From: Dialister sp. UBA7295
Lineage (GTDB): Bacteria > Bacillota > Negativicutes > Veillonellales > Dialisteraceae
Assembly: GCA_002471975.1 (NCBI GenBank)
Contig: DKQZ01000023.1
Coordinates: 1-21,719 of the forward strand
DNA: 21,719 nt
Reading direction: 5' to 3'
Shown here: piece after piece, positions 1 to 7,425 of the stretch
Numbering within the stretch: position 1 is the stretch's first letter
Layout: every line of letters starts with the position of its first letter
Translations under genes and position numbers: made by a program
Notes under the pieces: model-generated
What the model saw: only the letters and a program-made list of their open reading frames with translations
Database searches by the model: none
What the model was told of the DNA's origin: nothing

Positions 1-380
1 CCCGCACCCCGCACCCCGAAATCTCGCTAAAGTCTCTATCGGGGCGTGCCGAGGTTTGCCAAGACCCGAAAACTGTATCTGACTCAAAGCATCTGATCGG
101 ACAAAAGGCTCTTAAATCATGACGTTACGCATGAACCATTCAGAGTCAATTGCGATAAATACGATCGTACGCCCCCTCACCCTGTCGGGAGCTCCCCGAT
201 GATGCATATTCCTTTTACCTCATTTTCGACTTGTACGATAGTACAGCCCCTCCGTCAGCTTCGCTGACACCTCCCCGAACTTCGGGGAGGCTATGCGGGG
301 AGCACGACACTATCGATATCAGACTATACGTGCCTCATACAGTATTTCCACCCGCCTGTGCAAATTCCCCATATATAATC

Positions 381-402
381 ATTGGCTGCATCAGCAGCCA
401 AT
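381..402 (-). repeat. Variable-stem hairpin of the terminator-linked repeat family
   Basis: A perfect 9-bp stem ATTGGCTGC / GCAGCCAAT encloses the loop ATCA. It is preceded by CCCCATATATAAT and followed by CCTTCCCGA, the flanks shared by the whole family. Read on the minus strand, the hairpin is followed by an AT-rich tract, as in an intrinsic terminator. Confidence 0.6.
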
Positions 403-681
403 CCTTCCCGAACCCCGCACCCCGCGCCCCGAAATCTCGAAAATGTGCCAAAAGGGGCGTGCCGTTGTGAGGCTAACTCCCGAATACCGCATCTGACTCG
501 GGTCATTGTATCTGACAGATGCCTGCGAAATCATGACGTTACGCATGAACCATTCAGAGTCAACTTCGATGGCTGCCATCGTACGACCCCTCAGTCCGCT
601 CCGCGGCCAGCTCCCCAAACCTGGGGAGCCTTAACGTTTCGGCTTGCACGGGCTTTTCAACCCCGCCTGTGCAAAATCCCC

Positions 682-710
682 ATATAAAAATGTGCCCCAT
701 CAGGGGCACA
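682..710 (-). terminator. Intrinsic terminator (repeat-family hairpin) after the binding-protein gene
   Basis: The stem TGTGCCCC / GGGGCACA (691-698 and 703-710) has loop ATCA. On the minus strand it is followed by TTTTTATATGGGG. It lies about 125 bp beyond the stop codon of the minus-strand binding-protein gene and is the first good terminator there. It is also a member of the dispersed variable-stem hairpin family. Confidence 0.6.
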
Positions 711-833
711 CCTTCCCGACAGCCCCGAACCCCGCACCCCGAAATCTCGAAAATGTGCCCAAAGATTCGTGTCGTGGTGAGGCTAAGACCCGAATACCGC
801 ATCTGACTCAAATCCAGGTATATACCAGAAGAC

Positions 834-1805
834 TCAGTAACCCCGTATCTGTCCCTCCCGGCTCATATCGAAAATGGGTCCGTAAGCCGCATTTGCCAGG
901 CCTTTCACGGCCCAGACGCAGTTCTGGGTGGCAGAGTAAATATAGCGGTCTTCCACGGGAATGACGTGTTTCGCTGCCCGCATGTTTGCAATAGCCGGAT
1001 TGGCCAGGAAATCGTCCCGGTATTTTGATGCCCCCGTGGTATCGGAAGTCCGGTCTGTGGAGACGAAGAGCATATCCGGATCCGTTTTGATGACAAGTTC
1101 TGTAGACGTGGCCTGTCCATTCACCCCGCCGGCCAGGGCGATGGCATTATCGATTCTGGCGCGGTTCAAGAGTTCATTGAACATGGACCCCGGGCCTCCG
1201 TAGCGGGTCATCTGGGAGACGAGGTAGACCACCGGTTTTTTCTCTTTTATTTCAGAAAGCCTTCTATCTATTTCCGAAAGGTGGGCATCCATTTTCTTTA
1301 TGACGTTTTCGCCCCGCTCTTTTTCATCCACTGCGGAAGCTATGATACGCACATCGTCTTTCACCTGCTGAATGGAGCGGGGTCCGTCGATGACCACCAC
1401 GGGAATGCCGAGATTCCTGTACATATCGAGTTCATTGGGTTTCGTATAGGTGGAAGCGACGATGAGATCCGGTTTCGCTTTCGTCACGATTTCCATGGAA
1501 AGGCCTACGAGGGGTACCGTCAGGGGGATGTCTTTCGTTTCTTTGGAAATATAGGAAATCGCCGGGTCCCGGTCTGCTTCCGTAGCTGCCAGGAGTTTAT
1601 CTTTCGTCACCACCGATAAAAGCATGGTATCGATGGATGCTGAATTTCCCAGAATCCGCTCCGGCTTCTTCGGGATTTTCACTTCCTGCCCTGTGGCATC
1701 TTTCACCACATACCCTTTCCCGGTCGAAGGGGCCATGGATTTCATGCCGCAGCCGGAAAGGGCGGCCGCAAAAAGAAGTGCCAGATAAAATCCGGTCATT
1801 TTCAT
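834..1805 (-). CDS. ABC transporter substrate-binding lipoprotein, BtuF/FecB-like
   Basis: A 323-residue periplasmic binding protein of the Fe3+-siderophore/cobalamin type (Peripla_BP_2 family). Members capture a metal chelate or corrinoid and deliver it to an ABC permease. The first 19 residues form a lipoprotein signal with the lipobox LSGC (Cys19 would be lipidated). The body starts with the family-typical KIPKKPERILG stretch around residues 43-53, then APDLIV-like KPDLIVAST near 110, and a long helix in the middle. The start has a GGGGGGTG ribosome binding site, and a TATAAT -10 sits at 1841-1846 with no clear -35. No permease or ATPase gene is adjacent, so it is an orphan in this window. 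No cobalamin riboswitch was recognised in the 100-bp leader. The family is fairly sure; the ligand is unknown. Confidence 0.85.
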   Translation of the reverse strand: MKMTGFYLALLFAAALSGCGMKSMAPSTGKGYVVKDATGQEVKIPKKPERILGNSASIDTMLLSVVTKDKLLAATEADRDPAISYISKETKDIPLTVPLVGLSMEIVTKAKPDLIVASTYTKPNELDMYRNLGIPVVVIDGPRSIQQVKDDVRIIASAVDEKERGENVIKKMDAHLSEIDRRLSEIKEKKPVVYLVSQMTRYGGPGSMFNELLNRARIDNAIALAGGVNGQATSTELVIKTDPDMLFVSTDRTSDTTGASKYRDDFLANPAIANMRAAKHVIPVEDRYIYSATQNCVWAVKGLANAAYGPIFDMSREGQIRGY

Positions 1806-1906
1806 TGTTTCACCCCCCCTGGAAATCTAATCTTTCTTTCATTATATTTCACAAAGCCCCCTGCTTCCACCATTCACAGAGAAAATATTTCCAAAAGCTT
1901 CCATCA

Positions 1907-1946
1907 TATCTGCAAAAAAGTGGACAAGTCCCGCTTTTTGCAGATA
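1907..1946 (+). promoter_or_regulatory. 40-bp interrupted palindrome over the ATPase 1 promoter
   Basis: Outer arms are TATCTGCAAAAA and TTTTTGCAGATA. A 3-nt interruption on each side (AGT, CGC) follows, then inner arms GGAC / GTCC around a 2-nt centre AA. The whole is 40 bp. A promoter is embedded in it: -35 TGGACA at 1921-1926 and -10 TATAAT at 1945-1950, with an 18-bp spacer. A protein bound here would cover the promoter. A near-identical copy lies just after the gene. Confidence 0.8.
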
Positions 1947-1973
1947 TAATGGAAATAACAGGAGGTCATCATC

Positions 1974-3269
1974 ATGGAAATCGAACGGCCATACTACATG
2001 AACCAGCTTTTGCGCAGACAGAATAATGGAAGAATAAAAATCATCACCGGTATCCGGCGCTGTGGTAAATCTTACCTTCTATTTCATCTATTTCGTAATT
2101 ACCTGATTTCCCAGGGAGTTGAAAAAGACAGAATCATTGAACTGGCATTAGATGAACTCGCCAATGCCAGGCTCAGGAATCCTTTCGAGCTGGATGCCTG
2201 GATTCGGAAACAAATCCGTCCTTATTCCGGAAAGTACTACATTTTCATTGATGAAATCCAGTTTTCCACGGAAGAGAAAAATCCCTATGTCGGCGAGGGG
2301 ACGGTCACTTTTGTGGATACTCTGCTGGGGCTCATGAAAATCCCTGGTGTGGATATTTACGTGACCGGCAGCAATTCCCGCATGCTTTCTACAGATATTC
2401 TGACCCAATTCCGGGATAGAGGCGATGAAATCCATCTGAACCCTCTCACATTTTCGGAATTTTATGAAGCCACCCCGGATAAGCTCCATGCCCTCAGGGA
2501 TTATTCCAATTTTGGCGGAATGCCTTATCTTCTGTCCCTGACTACGCCGGAAGAAAAGAGTGATTATCTGAAATTTCTCTTCCGGGAAACTTATATCCGG
2601 GATGTGGTGGAGCGGAATCACTTGAAAAACGACGAAGAGGTCCTTGATATACTTCTGGACTTTATATCTTCTGCCATCGGTTCTTTTACCAATCCGGCAA
2701 AGCTGGAGAACCGGTTCCGTTCCGAGCAAAAGATTTCCGTTTCCCATACCACCATTGCCCAATACCTGAAATATTTCGAAGAATCCTACCTGATCAGAAG
2801 TGCCCGCCGTTTTGATGTAAAAGGTTCCCGCTATTTTTCCACTCCCCTGAAATACTATTTCACCGATATCGGCCTCCGGAATGCCCGCCTGAATTTCCGT
2901 CAGGTAGAGCAGACTCATATCATGGAAAACATGATTTTCAACGAGCTCACGGCTGCCGGATATAATGTGGATATCGGTGTAGTACCGGTCAGGCAGCGTG
3001 ACCCTGACAATCCGGATATTCGCCGCAGCAGACAGCTGGAAATAGACTTTATCGTCAATCGCGGAACCGGCCGGTGCTATATCCAGTCTGCACTAAACAT
3101 GGACAACCGGGAAAAGCAGGAACAGGAAACCGCTTCCCTTCGAAATGTAAATGATTCCTTCAGGAAAATCGTCATCCTCGGTAATGACATACTTCCCTGG
3201 CATGACGAAAACGGTATCTTCTATGTAGGATTTCAGGACTTCCTGTTGAAAGGCCTGTCCGGAATCTGA
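1974..3269 (+). CDS. AAA+ ATPase 1 (AAA_14/DUF4143 family)
   Basis: A 431-residue ATP-binding protein of the AAA_14 plus DUF4143 type, a widespread family with no settled function. The Walker A motif GIRRCGKS is at residues 26-33, Walker B FIDEIQF at 91-97, and a TGSN sensor-like motif at 131-134. A winged-helix-like middle region follows (about 200-300). The family-typical GLRNARLNFRQ leads into a C-terminal fold resembling PD-(D/E)XK nucleases. There the first acidic residues are present (EIDF, 356-359), but the expected E-x-K strand reads CYIQSA (368-373), so nuclease activity looks lost. The start has AGGAGG 7 nt upstream. The gene lies between two copies of a 40-bp palindrome, at 1907-1946 and 3274-3313. 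It is a close paralogue of the gene at 9826-11073. The family is firm; the role is unknown. Confidence 0.9.
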   Translation: MEIERPYYMNQLLRRQNNGRIKIITGIRRCGKSYLLFHLFRNYLISQGVEKDRIIELALDELANARLRNPFELDAWIRKQIRPYSGKYYIFIDEIQFSTEEKNPYVGEGTVTFVDTLLGLMKIPGVDIYVTGSNSRMLSTDILTQFRDRGDEIHLNPLTFSEFYEATPDKLHALRDYSNFGGMPYLLSLTTPEEKSDYLKFLFRETYIRDVVERNHLKNDEEVLDILLDFISSAIGSFTNPAKLENRFRSEQKISVSHTTIAQYLKYFEESYLIRSARRFDVKGSRYFSTPLKYYFTDIGLRNARLNFRQVEQTHIMENMIFNELTAAGYNVDIGVVPVRQRDPDNPDIRRSRQLEIDFIVNRGTGRCYIQSALNMDNREKQEQETASLRNVNDSFRKIVILGNDILPWHDENGIFYVGFQDFLLKGLSGI

Positions 3270-3273
3270 ATCA

Positions 3274-3313
3274 TATCTGCAAAAAAGTGGACAAATCCCG
3301 CTTTTTGCAGATA
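3274..3313 (+). repeat. Second 40-bp interrupted palindrome, 4 bp after ATPase 1
   Basis: It has the same outer arms as the upstream copy (TATCTGCAAAAA / TTTTTGCAGATA) in the same orientation. The only difference within the 40 bp is a G-to-A change in the right inner arm (GTCC becomes ATCC). It starts 4 nt after the stop codon, so the ATPase gene is enclosed by two matching sites. Confidence 0.85.
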
Positions 3314-3349
3314 GAATCTTTTTTCCTTTCCGGGTAACTGAGCCATAAG

Positions 3350-3378
3350 AAAAAGAGCAGCCTCCCACTGCTCTTTTT
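3350..3378. terminator. Bidirectional intrinsic terminator
   Basis: A perfect stem AAAAAGAGCAG / CTGCTCTTTTT with loop CCTCCCA. A-rich and T-rich ends on both sides make it work in either direction. It lies between the convergent ATPase 1 gene and the secreted-protein gene and can serve both. Confidence 0.85.
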
Positions 3379-3415
3379 CATTGCCCAAAATCCCCATCGC
3401 GACAAAAGCTCCAGA

Positions 3416-3686
3416 TCGAACTGCCTCAAAAGCCCGAACCTCTATCCGCAGGCAATTCCCCCCTTCACGATTTCCGTTCCAGTCGAACTGCCTCCAAAAT
3501 CCCAAGTCTCTATCCGAAGGCAATCCCCCGCAACACGATTTCCGTTCCAGTCGAACTGCCTCAAAAGCCCGAGTCTCTATCCGCAGGCAATTCCCCCTTC
3601 ACGATATCCGCTCCGGTCGAACTGCCTCAAAAGCCCGAGCCTCTATCCGCAGGCAATTCCCCCTTCACGATATCCGCAGGCAAATG
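3416..3686. repeat. Tandem array of a 66-68 bp unit, four copies plus a partial
   Basis: Units begin with TCGAACTGCC at 3416, 3483, 3551 and 3617, so successive periods are 67, 68 and 66 bp. Each also contains TCTATCCGCAGGCAATTCCC and ends in CACGATTTCCG or CACGATATCCG. A truncated unit ending in CCGCAGGCAAATGAATTAA abuts the stop codon of the secreted-protein gene. TGCC and GGCA alternate along the array, so units can fold into hairpins. The array lies in the 3' untranslated region of the minus-strand gene. The open frame across it is a by-product of repetition. Confidence 0.85.
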
Positions 3687-3688
3687 AA

Positions 3689-5041
3689 TTAAGGCATAAT
3701 GATAAACGTTCCTTCTTCCCCGGAAAGTCCTTTTCCCGCGCGGTAGAGTTCCAGATCTCTCCCTTTAAGTTCCCTGAGAGAACCGGTTTGGTCAATGAAT
3801 GCGGGATTTTCCATGATTTCCACTTCTGAAAGAGCAAAGGATCCGTTCAGGGGATTCCGTTCGATATGGCCCACTTTGTCCACCATGCGCCTTGACTGGG
3901 CATGGGCAGCCCCTTTCGGCCAGTAGGTGTGCCAGGAGAGAAGGGTGAGGCCTCCCTCTTCAGGAATCACTTCGATGTTCTGATTTCCATCCGGGGAGAC
4001 AGGGAGAAAGCCTGCTTCCTTTAAAGTTTCTCCGGAAACCGGAACCGAGATGCGGCCGTTTTCCTCACCGATGAGCCAGAATCCTTTCTTCCCGGTTTCA
4101 TCAGACAGGGTGACCTGCCAGAATGTTTCGCCCTTTTCCGTCTCCAGCATCTGCACATGAAATGTCCCTGTGCTGCAGGAGGAAACGGGGCTGGTATAAA
4201 GGATATTTCCATCTTCTCCGGTGATCTGGAAGAAATGATTGTAGCCGGTGAAGGTGATTTTCTTCCCTTCTGCCGTTTCAAAAGATTTCCTGGACCATTC
4301 ATCCTTTCCATTTTTCACGCGGAGAGAAAGGACGGACTCCACCCCTGCCCTGTGAAGACTGTTTCCATCGGAAAAGGGCAAAAAGCGCAGGACTTTTTCC
4401 GGATGGAGGGCCCATCCCTTCCTGTCCGCTTTCGACTGCTGCCAGTACCTTCCATTCCAGGTGAACCAGGCCTGCTGATCCGGGATGAACCCCATGGCCC
4501 CCTCGCGCCCTTTCGTGACGGCAAGGGTATTTCCCCTGAAATCGGAGAGGAGGATTTCCTTCGAGTCCTCCGGCCTTTCGATTCCCGCCGGAGAAAGGTC
4601 CTTTTCATCCATCACTTCGGTGAAGGTCCCTTTTTCTTCCTTCACTACCCGAAGCTTTGAATCGGTGCTGATGAGCCAGAAACGGACGTCGGGCCGGCTG
4701 GTATTCGCAATCCGGCAGGTATAGCTCTCCGGACGGGAAGAAGGTTCCGTGCGATACAGGATATTTCCTTTTTCATCCCGAATAGAAAAAGTGGAGTCGT
4801 CGGCTGCGGCCACGATGGGTCTTCCGTCAATCCCATACATCCGGACCGCCCGGTTCACCTTCCTGTCCAGCCTCGTCACGAGAGGGGTATGATTATTATA
4901 GAAATGGAAATATTCGCTCTTCTCCGTGAGCTTCATGGGCTCTCCGGCCCCGTCTCCCGAAGGATTTCCCGCAAACCCCGCTGAAATGGCCCCTGCCCCG
5001 ATGAGGGCCGTGAGGCACAGCCCGTAAACCAGTTTCTTCAT
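3689..5041 (-). CDS. Secreted protein of unknown function with an internal duplication
   Basis: A 450-residue protein that I do not recognise. It begins with a classic signal peptide: MKK, then a hydrophobic stretch at about 4-22, with likely cleavage after AGFA (residue 24). I chose the ATG at 5041 because AAGGTGG lies 5 nt upstream; a GTG three codons earlier is possible. The mature part is beta-rich with many Trp, Gly and Asp residues. It contains two related segments of about 45 residues. Each begins with GNILY and contains a FWLI strand: DEKGNILYRT...RFWLIST and GEDGNILYTS...GFWLIGE. This suggests a duplicated beta-domain. There are no catalytic motifs that I can name and no sorting signal. 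It is convergent with ATPase 1, and its 3' region holds the tandem array. Location outside the cytoplasmic membrane is inferred from the signal peptide. Confidence 0.8.
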   Translation of the reverse strand: MKKLVYGLCLTALIGAGAISAGFAGNPSGDGAGEPMKLTEKSEYFHFYNNHTPLVTRLDRKVNRAVRMYGIDGRPIVAAADDSTFSIRDEKGNILYRTEPSSRPESYTCRIANTSRPDVRFWLISTDSKLRVVKEEKGTFTEVMDEKDLSPAGIERPEDSKEILLSDFRGNTLAVTKGREGAMGFIPDQQAWFTWNGRYWQQSKADRKGWALHPEKVLRFLPFSDGNSLHRAGVESVLSLRVKNGKDEWSRKSFETAEGKKITFTGYNHFFQITGEDGNILYTSPVSSCSTGTFHVQMLETEKGETFWQVTLSDETGKKGFWLIGEENGRISVPVSGETLKEAGFLPVSPDGNQNIEVIPEEGGLTLLSWHTYWPKGAAHAQSRRMVDKVGHIERNPLNGSFALSEVEIMENPAFIDQTGSLRELKGRDLELYRAGKGLSGEEGTFIIMP

Positions 5042-5208
5042 AAAATCCACCTTCCACTGCCGCTTATAATCTGATTGTATTGTAAGGAAATACTTTATAG
5101 AGTACCGTTACCGCGGAGTAAAAAATAGGTCAAGGGAGAAAAAATTCAGTAAAAGAGCGGTTAGAAAGACGGATTGCGGACCTGGGATTTCGGATTTCGG
5201 GAAGGATA

Positions 5209-5236
5209 TGGCCGGCTTTCGCCAGCCAATTTTTTT
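5209..5236 (+). repeat. Repeat-family hairpin with T-tract and heptad repeats
   Basis: The stem TGGCCGGC / GCCAGCCA (loop TTTC, one mismatch) is followed by ATTTTTTTA on the plus strand. On the other side, read on the minus strand, it carries CCTTCCCGA and then about four 7-bp repeats of the AAATCCG type (5166-5202). No plus-strand gene ends here, so a terminator role is not obvious. It belongs to the dispersed hairpin family. Confidence 0.6.
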
Positions 5237-5324
5237 AGTGCGCTCCGCGCACGGGCCTTCAGCTCGCAAGCATGATTCAAATTTTATACTTCCGGCGCTT
5301 TATAAATCTGTTGCGCCGCACCTA

Positions 5325-5355
5325 CCCTAATCCCCAATCCCCAATTCCTAATCCC
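5325..5355 (+). repeat. Short heptanucleotide repeat tract
   Basis: Four consecutive 7-bp units CCCTAAT, CCCCAAT, CCCCAAT, TCCTAAT, upstream of deoC. They resemble the 7-bp tracts beside several hairpin elements in this window. Confidence 0.6.
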
Positions 5356-5370
5356 TCTTTCGATAAGTCA

Positions 5371-5379
5371 TGGTACAAT
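5371..5379 (+). promoter_or_regulatory. Extended -10 promoter of deoC
   Basis: TGG followed by TACAAT (5374-5379) fits an extended -10 element about 45 bp before the deoC start codon. No good -35 is visible. Confidence 0.45.
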
Positions 5380-5424
5380 ATATCTATCAAGTTATTGAAT
5401 GAAAAATCCCAACGGAGGCTCCCC

Positions 5425-6078
5425 ATGACGAATGAACAGATTTTTTCCCACGTAGATCACACCCTTCTCAAAGCCACGGCAAGGTGGAAAGACATCAAAA
5501 AGCTCTGCAAAGAGGCAGAAAAATATGGCATGGCCTCGGTCTGTGTGCCCTCTTCCTTTGTGGCCAGGATCCGGGATGAATTTCCTAATCTCGTCATCTG
5601 CACAGTGGTAGGATTTCCTCTGGGCAACTGCTCCACCGATGCGAAATGTGAAGAAGCTATCGCAGCTATTTCCGAAGGAGCCGATGAAATCGATATGGTC
5701 ATTAATATCGGCGCCCTGAAAGACGGGGACCTGGATTATGTGACCGATGAAATCGCCACTTTGAAAGGCTGCATCGAAGACCATATCCTGAAAGTCATCG
5801 TGGAAACCTGTTACCTCACGGAAGAAGAAAAAATCGACGCCTGCCATTGTGTCACCAAAGCAGGAGCGGACTATATCAAGACGTCCACAGGATTTGGCAG
5901 CGCCGGGGCAAACCTTGCCGACGTGGAACTCTTCAAGAAACACATCGGACCGGACGTCAAAATCAAAGCCGCCGGAGGCATCCATACCCGGGAAGAAATG
6001 GAAGCCTACCTCAAAGCAGGAGTAAGCCGGATTGGCGCCAGCGGGGCGATTAAGGCCTTGCTGGGAGAAGAACTGTAA
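5425..6078 (+). CDS. deoC: Deoxyribose-phosphate aldolase
   Basis: Class I aldolase that splits 2-deoxyribose 5-phosphate into glyceraldehyde 3-phosphate and acetaldehyde, the last step of deoxynucleoside catabolism in the cytoplasm. The 217 residues match the usual length of the short DeoC type. It has the N-terminal DHTLLKATA (11-19), EIDMVINIGAL (88-98) carrying the catalytic Asp90, and DYIKTSTGF (149-157) with the Schiff-base Lys152. KIKAAGGIHT (179-188) follows with the second active-site Lys181, then SRIGAS (201-206). I placed the start at ATG 5425 because CGGAGG lies 6 nt upstream; the open frame continues further upstream but without homology. It stands alone, with no other deo genes nearby, and ends in its own terminator. 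The identification is firm. Confidence 0.97.
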   Translation: MTNEQIFSHVDHTLLKATARWKDIKKLCKEAEKYGMASVCVPSSFVARIRDEFPNLVICTVVGFPLGNCSTDAKCEEAIAAISEGADEIDMVINIGALKDGDLDYVTDEIATLKGCIEDHILKVIVETCYLTEEEKIDACHCVTKAGADYIKTSTGFGSAGANLADVELFKKHIGPDVKIKAAGGIHTREEMEAYLKAGVSRIGASGAIKALLGEEL

Positions 6079-6082
6079 GATG

Positions 6083-6116
6083 AAAAGGGAGCTTTCGGAT
6101 GAGAAGGCTCTCTTTT
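6083..6116 (+). terminator. Intrinsic terminator of deoC
   Basis: The stem AAAAGGGAGC / GCTCTCTTTT has one G-T pair and a 14-nt loop. It starts 4 bp after the deoC stop codon. Confidence 0.85.
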
Positions 6117-6340
6117 AGTTAGCAGTTCGCAGAATTTCGAAACAAAGGGAAAAACGGGTAATAGATAATGGTTAATAGTTAATGGAATCAGTTGGACAAC
6201 TGGAAATCCATAAATGTGGGGCCGCTTGAGATTCGGGTTAACGGGACTCATTTCCGGCGTGGATAGGCCAACGGCCCCAAAAGTCCCGCCGCCCGTCTGG
6301 CGTAAATGCAACTATTAACTATTAACTGATAACTATTAAC
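6117..6340. repeat. Dispersed element with one 61-bp-type unit (copy 1)
   Basis: The left end is AGTTAGCAGTTCGCAG. One degenerate unit follows, starting AATCCATAAATG at 6205 and continuing to GGGTTAACGGG. The right end contains AAAAGTCCCGCCGCCCGTC and several AACTATTAAC words. The same ends and unit occur at 11976-12302 and 15194-15621. No gene is present. Confidence 0.65.
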
Positions 6341-6355
6341 TTCTCCCGACAATGT

Positions 6356-6394
6356 CTGTCATTTTCTTGTGTTATACTGTGTATAGAATGACAG
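6356..6394 (+). promoter_or_regulatory. xpaC-telA promoter bracketed by an inverted repeat
   Basis: An extended -10 (TGT then TATACT, 6370-6378) sits almost in the middle of a perfect 8-bp inverted repeat, CTGTCATT (6356-6363) and AATGACAG (6387-6394). The arms would flank the polymerase contact region, so this is a candidate operator. Confidence 0.5.
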
Positions 6395-6424
6395 TTGACC
6401 CTTTCTGATTAAAGGAGGGATTTT

Positions 6425-7411
6425 ATGAAATGGATTCTTCTCATCGAGGGCATCATCGCTCTCGGGATTGCATTGATTCTGGCAGCGGGAGGAACTTTTG
6501 ACGGGATGATTTTCTTCCTTGTCCCGGCCCTTTCCTTCTTTGCCGCCTTTTACTGGCTGCGCCATCCGGGGACCCGGCTTTTCCGCCGCACGAAGTATGT
6601 GGGGACGGAGGAGCAGAAAAAGCTGGCGAAAGCAGCCATGGAGAAAGCCCTGAAGGACTGCGAATACCTGGACAAAGCTTCAAAGCGCATCGAAGATCCG
6701 GAGCTCAAAGCCCAGATCGCCCGGATGCAGCCCATCGCGCACCGGTATATTTCCTATCTGGAGGACCATCCGGACAAAATCACTTCCGCCTATACCTTCA
6801 TCCAGAATTACCAGGCCCGGGCGGTGAAGATGGTGCGGCAGTTTGAAGAATGGGAAAAGACGAAGCTTTCCACCCCTGAAATTCAGGAGTCCAAAGCCAA
6901 TATCCGCCGCACCCTTTCCAGTTTCGATGAGGCTTATGAAACAGAATTCACGAAGGCCCTGAATGACACCATTCTTTCCATGAATGCGGAAACGAAGGTG
7001 ATGGACCAGGACCTGGAGTCCAAAGGCATCCACAATACAGGAAATCCCCAGGCCCCTGAAGACAGCGAAATCCCCCACCGGCGGCTGGAGGATATTTATG
7101 ACCGCGAAGGGCAGCCGGTCTTTGGCGATGAAAACGGACAGGCCCTCATTTACGGCGTCCATTCGGGCATCCCTTTTCCCGAGGAATTCAGAAGTGAAAC
7201 GATAAAGCGCAAACTGATTGCCGCCCTCCTTGCCATCGTGCTGGGGTCCTTCGGGGTTCACAATTTCTACCTGAAACGGCCTTTCAAAGGCTTTCTCCAC
7301 CTCATTTTCTGCTGGACCATGATTTCCGGAATCATCGGAATCATCGAAGGCATCCGCTATCTATTCATGAGCGTTCCCGACTTTTACCGGGACTATTGTC
7401 GTTATAAATAA
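6425..7411 (+). CDS. xpaC: XpaC-like membrane protein with a C-terminal TM2-type domain
   Basis: A 328-residue membrane protein. Two N-terminal helices (about 3-21 and 25-45) precede a long charged helical region (about 55-215), like XpaC/YceG-type '5-bromo-4-chloroindolyl phosphate hydrolysis' proteins. These are encoded next to telA in many Bacillota, and their biochemical role is unsettled. The C-terminal 70 residues (about 258-328) look like a TM2 domain: KRKLIAALLAIVLG, then FGVHNFYLKRPFKG, then a second hydrophobic helix. The ribosome binding site AAAGGAGG precedes the ATG. telA follows after 14 bp, so the two form an operon. The TM2-type tail is not part of the XpaC proteins I know and may be a lineage fusion. 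The XpaC assignment rests on layout, the helical region and the telA neighbour. Confidence 0.7.
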   Translation: MKWILLIEGIIALGIALILAAGGTFDGMIFFLVPALSFFAAFYWLRHPGTRLFRRTKYVGTEEQKKLAKAAMEKALKDCEYLDKASKRIEDPELKAQIARMQPIAHRYISYLEDHPDKITSAYTFIQNYQARAVKMVRQFEEWEKTKLSTPEIQESKANIRRTLSSFDEAYETEFTKALNDTILSMNAETKVMDQDLESKGIHNTGNPQAPEDSEIPHRRLEDIYDREGQPVFGDENGQALIYGVHSGIPFPEEFRSETIKRKLIAALLAIVLGSFGVHNFYLKRPFKGFLHLIFCWTMISGIIGIIEGIRYLFMSVPDFYRDYCRYK

Positions 7412-7425
7412 GAAAGGAAACAGTT

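Larger units (their letters stand above)
1..833. repeat. Gene-free array of long composite repeats
   Basis: No convincing gene is present. The region consists of two to three diverged copies of a composite unit. A 36-bp segment containing GACGTTACGCATGAACCATT is identical at 114-149 and 528-563, 414 bp apart. GAAATCTCG recurs at about 18, 431 and 741. The motif ATCTGACTC recurs near 87, 490 and 800. Each unit also carries hairpins: 254-268 (GTCAGC/GCTGAC), 270-290 (CCTCCCCGAA/TTCGGGGAGG), 381-402 and 691-710. The short reading frames here are built on these repeats and have no ribosome binding sites. The array runs off the left edge of the window, so its full extent is unknown. Confidence 0.75.

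Noticed and set aside
231..964. Several overlapping short open frames at the left edge
   Set aside because: All lie in the composite repeats or antisense to the binding-protein gene, lack ribosome binding sites and have no protein-like composition.
1806..1906. Cobalamin riboswitch upstream of the binding protein
   Set aside because: The roughly 100-bp space is too short and no B12-box-like word is present.
1907..3313. ATPase 1 cassette as an insertion sequence
   Set aside because: The flanking sites are themselves palindromic and directly repeated, no target duplication is visible and the protein is not a transposase.
3381..3692. Plus-strand open frame encoding repeated SIRRQFP words
   Set aside because: It is simply the 66-68 bp tandem array translated; unit lengths of 67, 68 and 66 break a constant frame and there is no ribosome binding site.
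5272..5424. Longer N-terminus for deoC
   Set aside because: The extra 51 codons lie in repeat-like DNA and match nothing in the family, while ATG 5425 has a good ribosome binding site.
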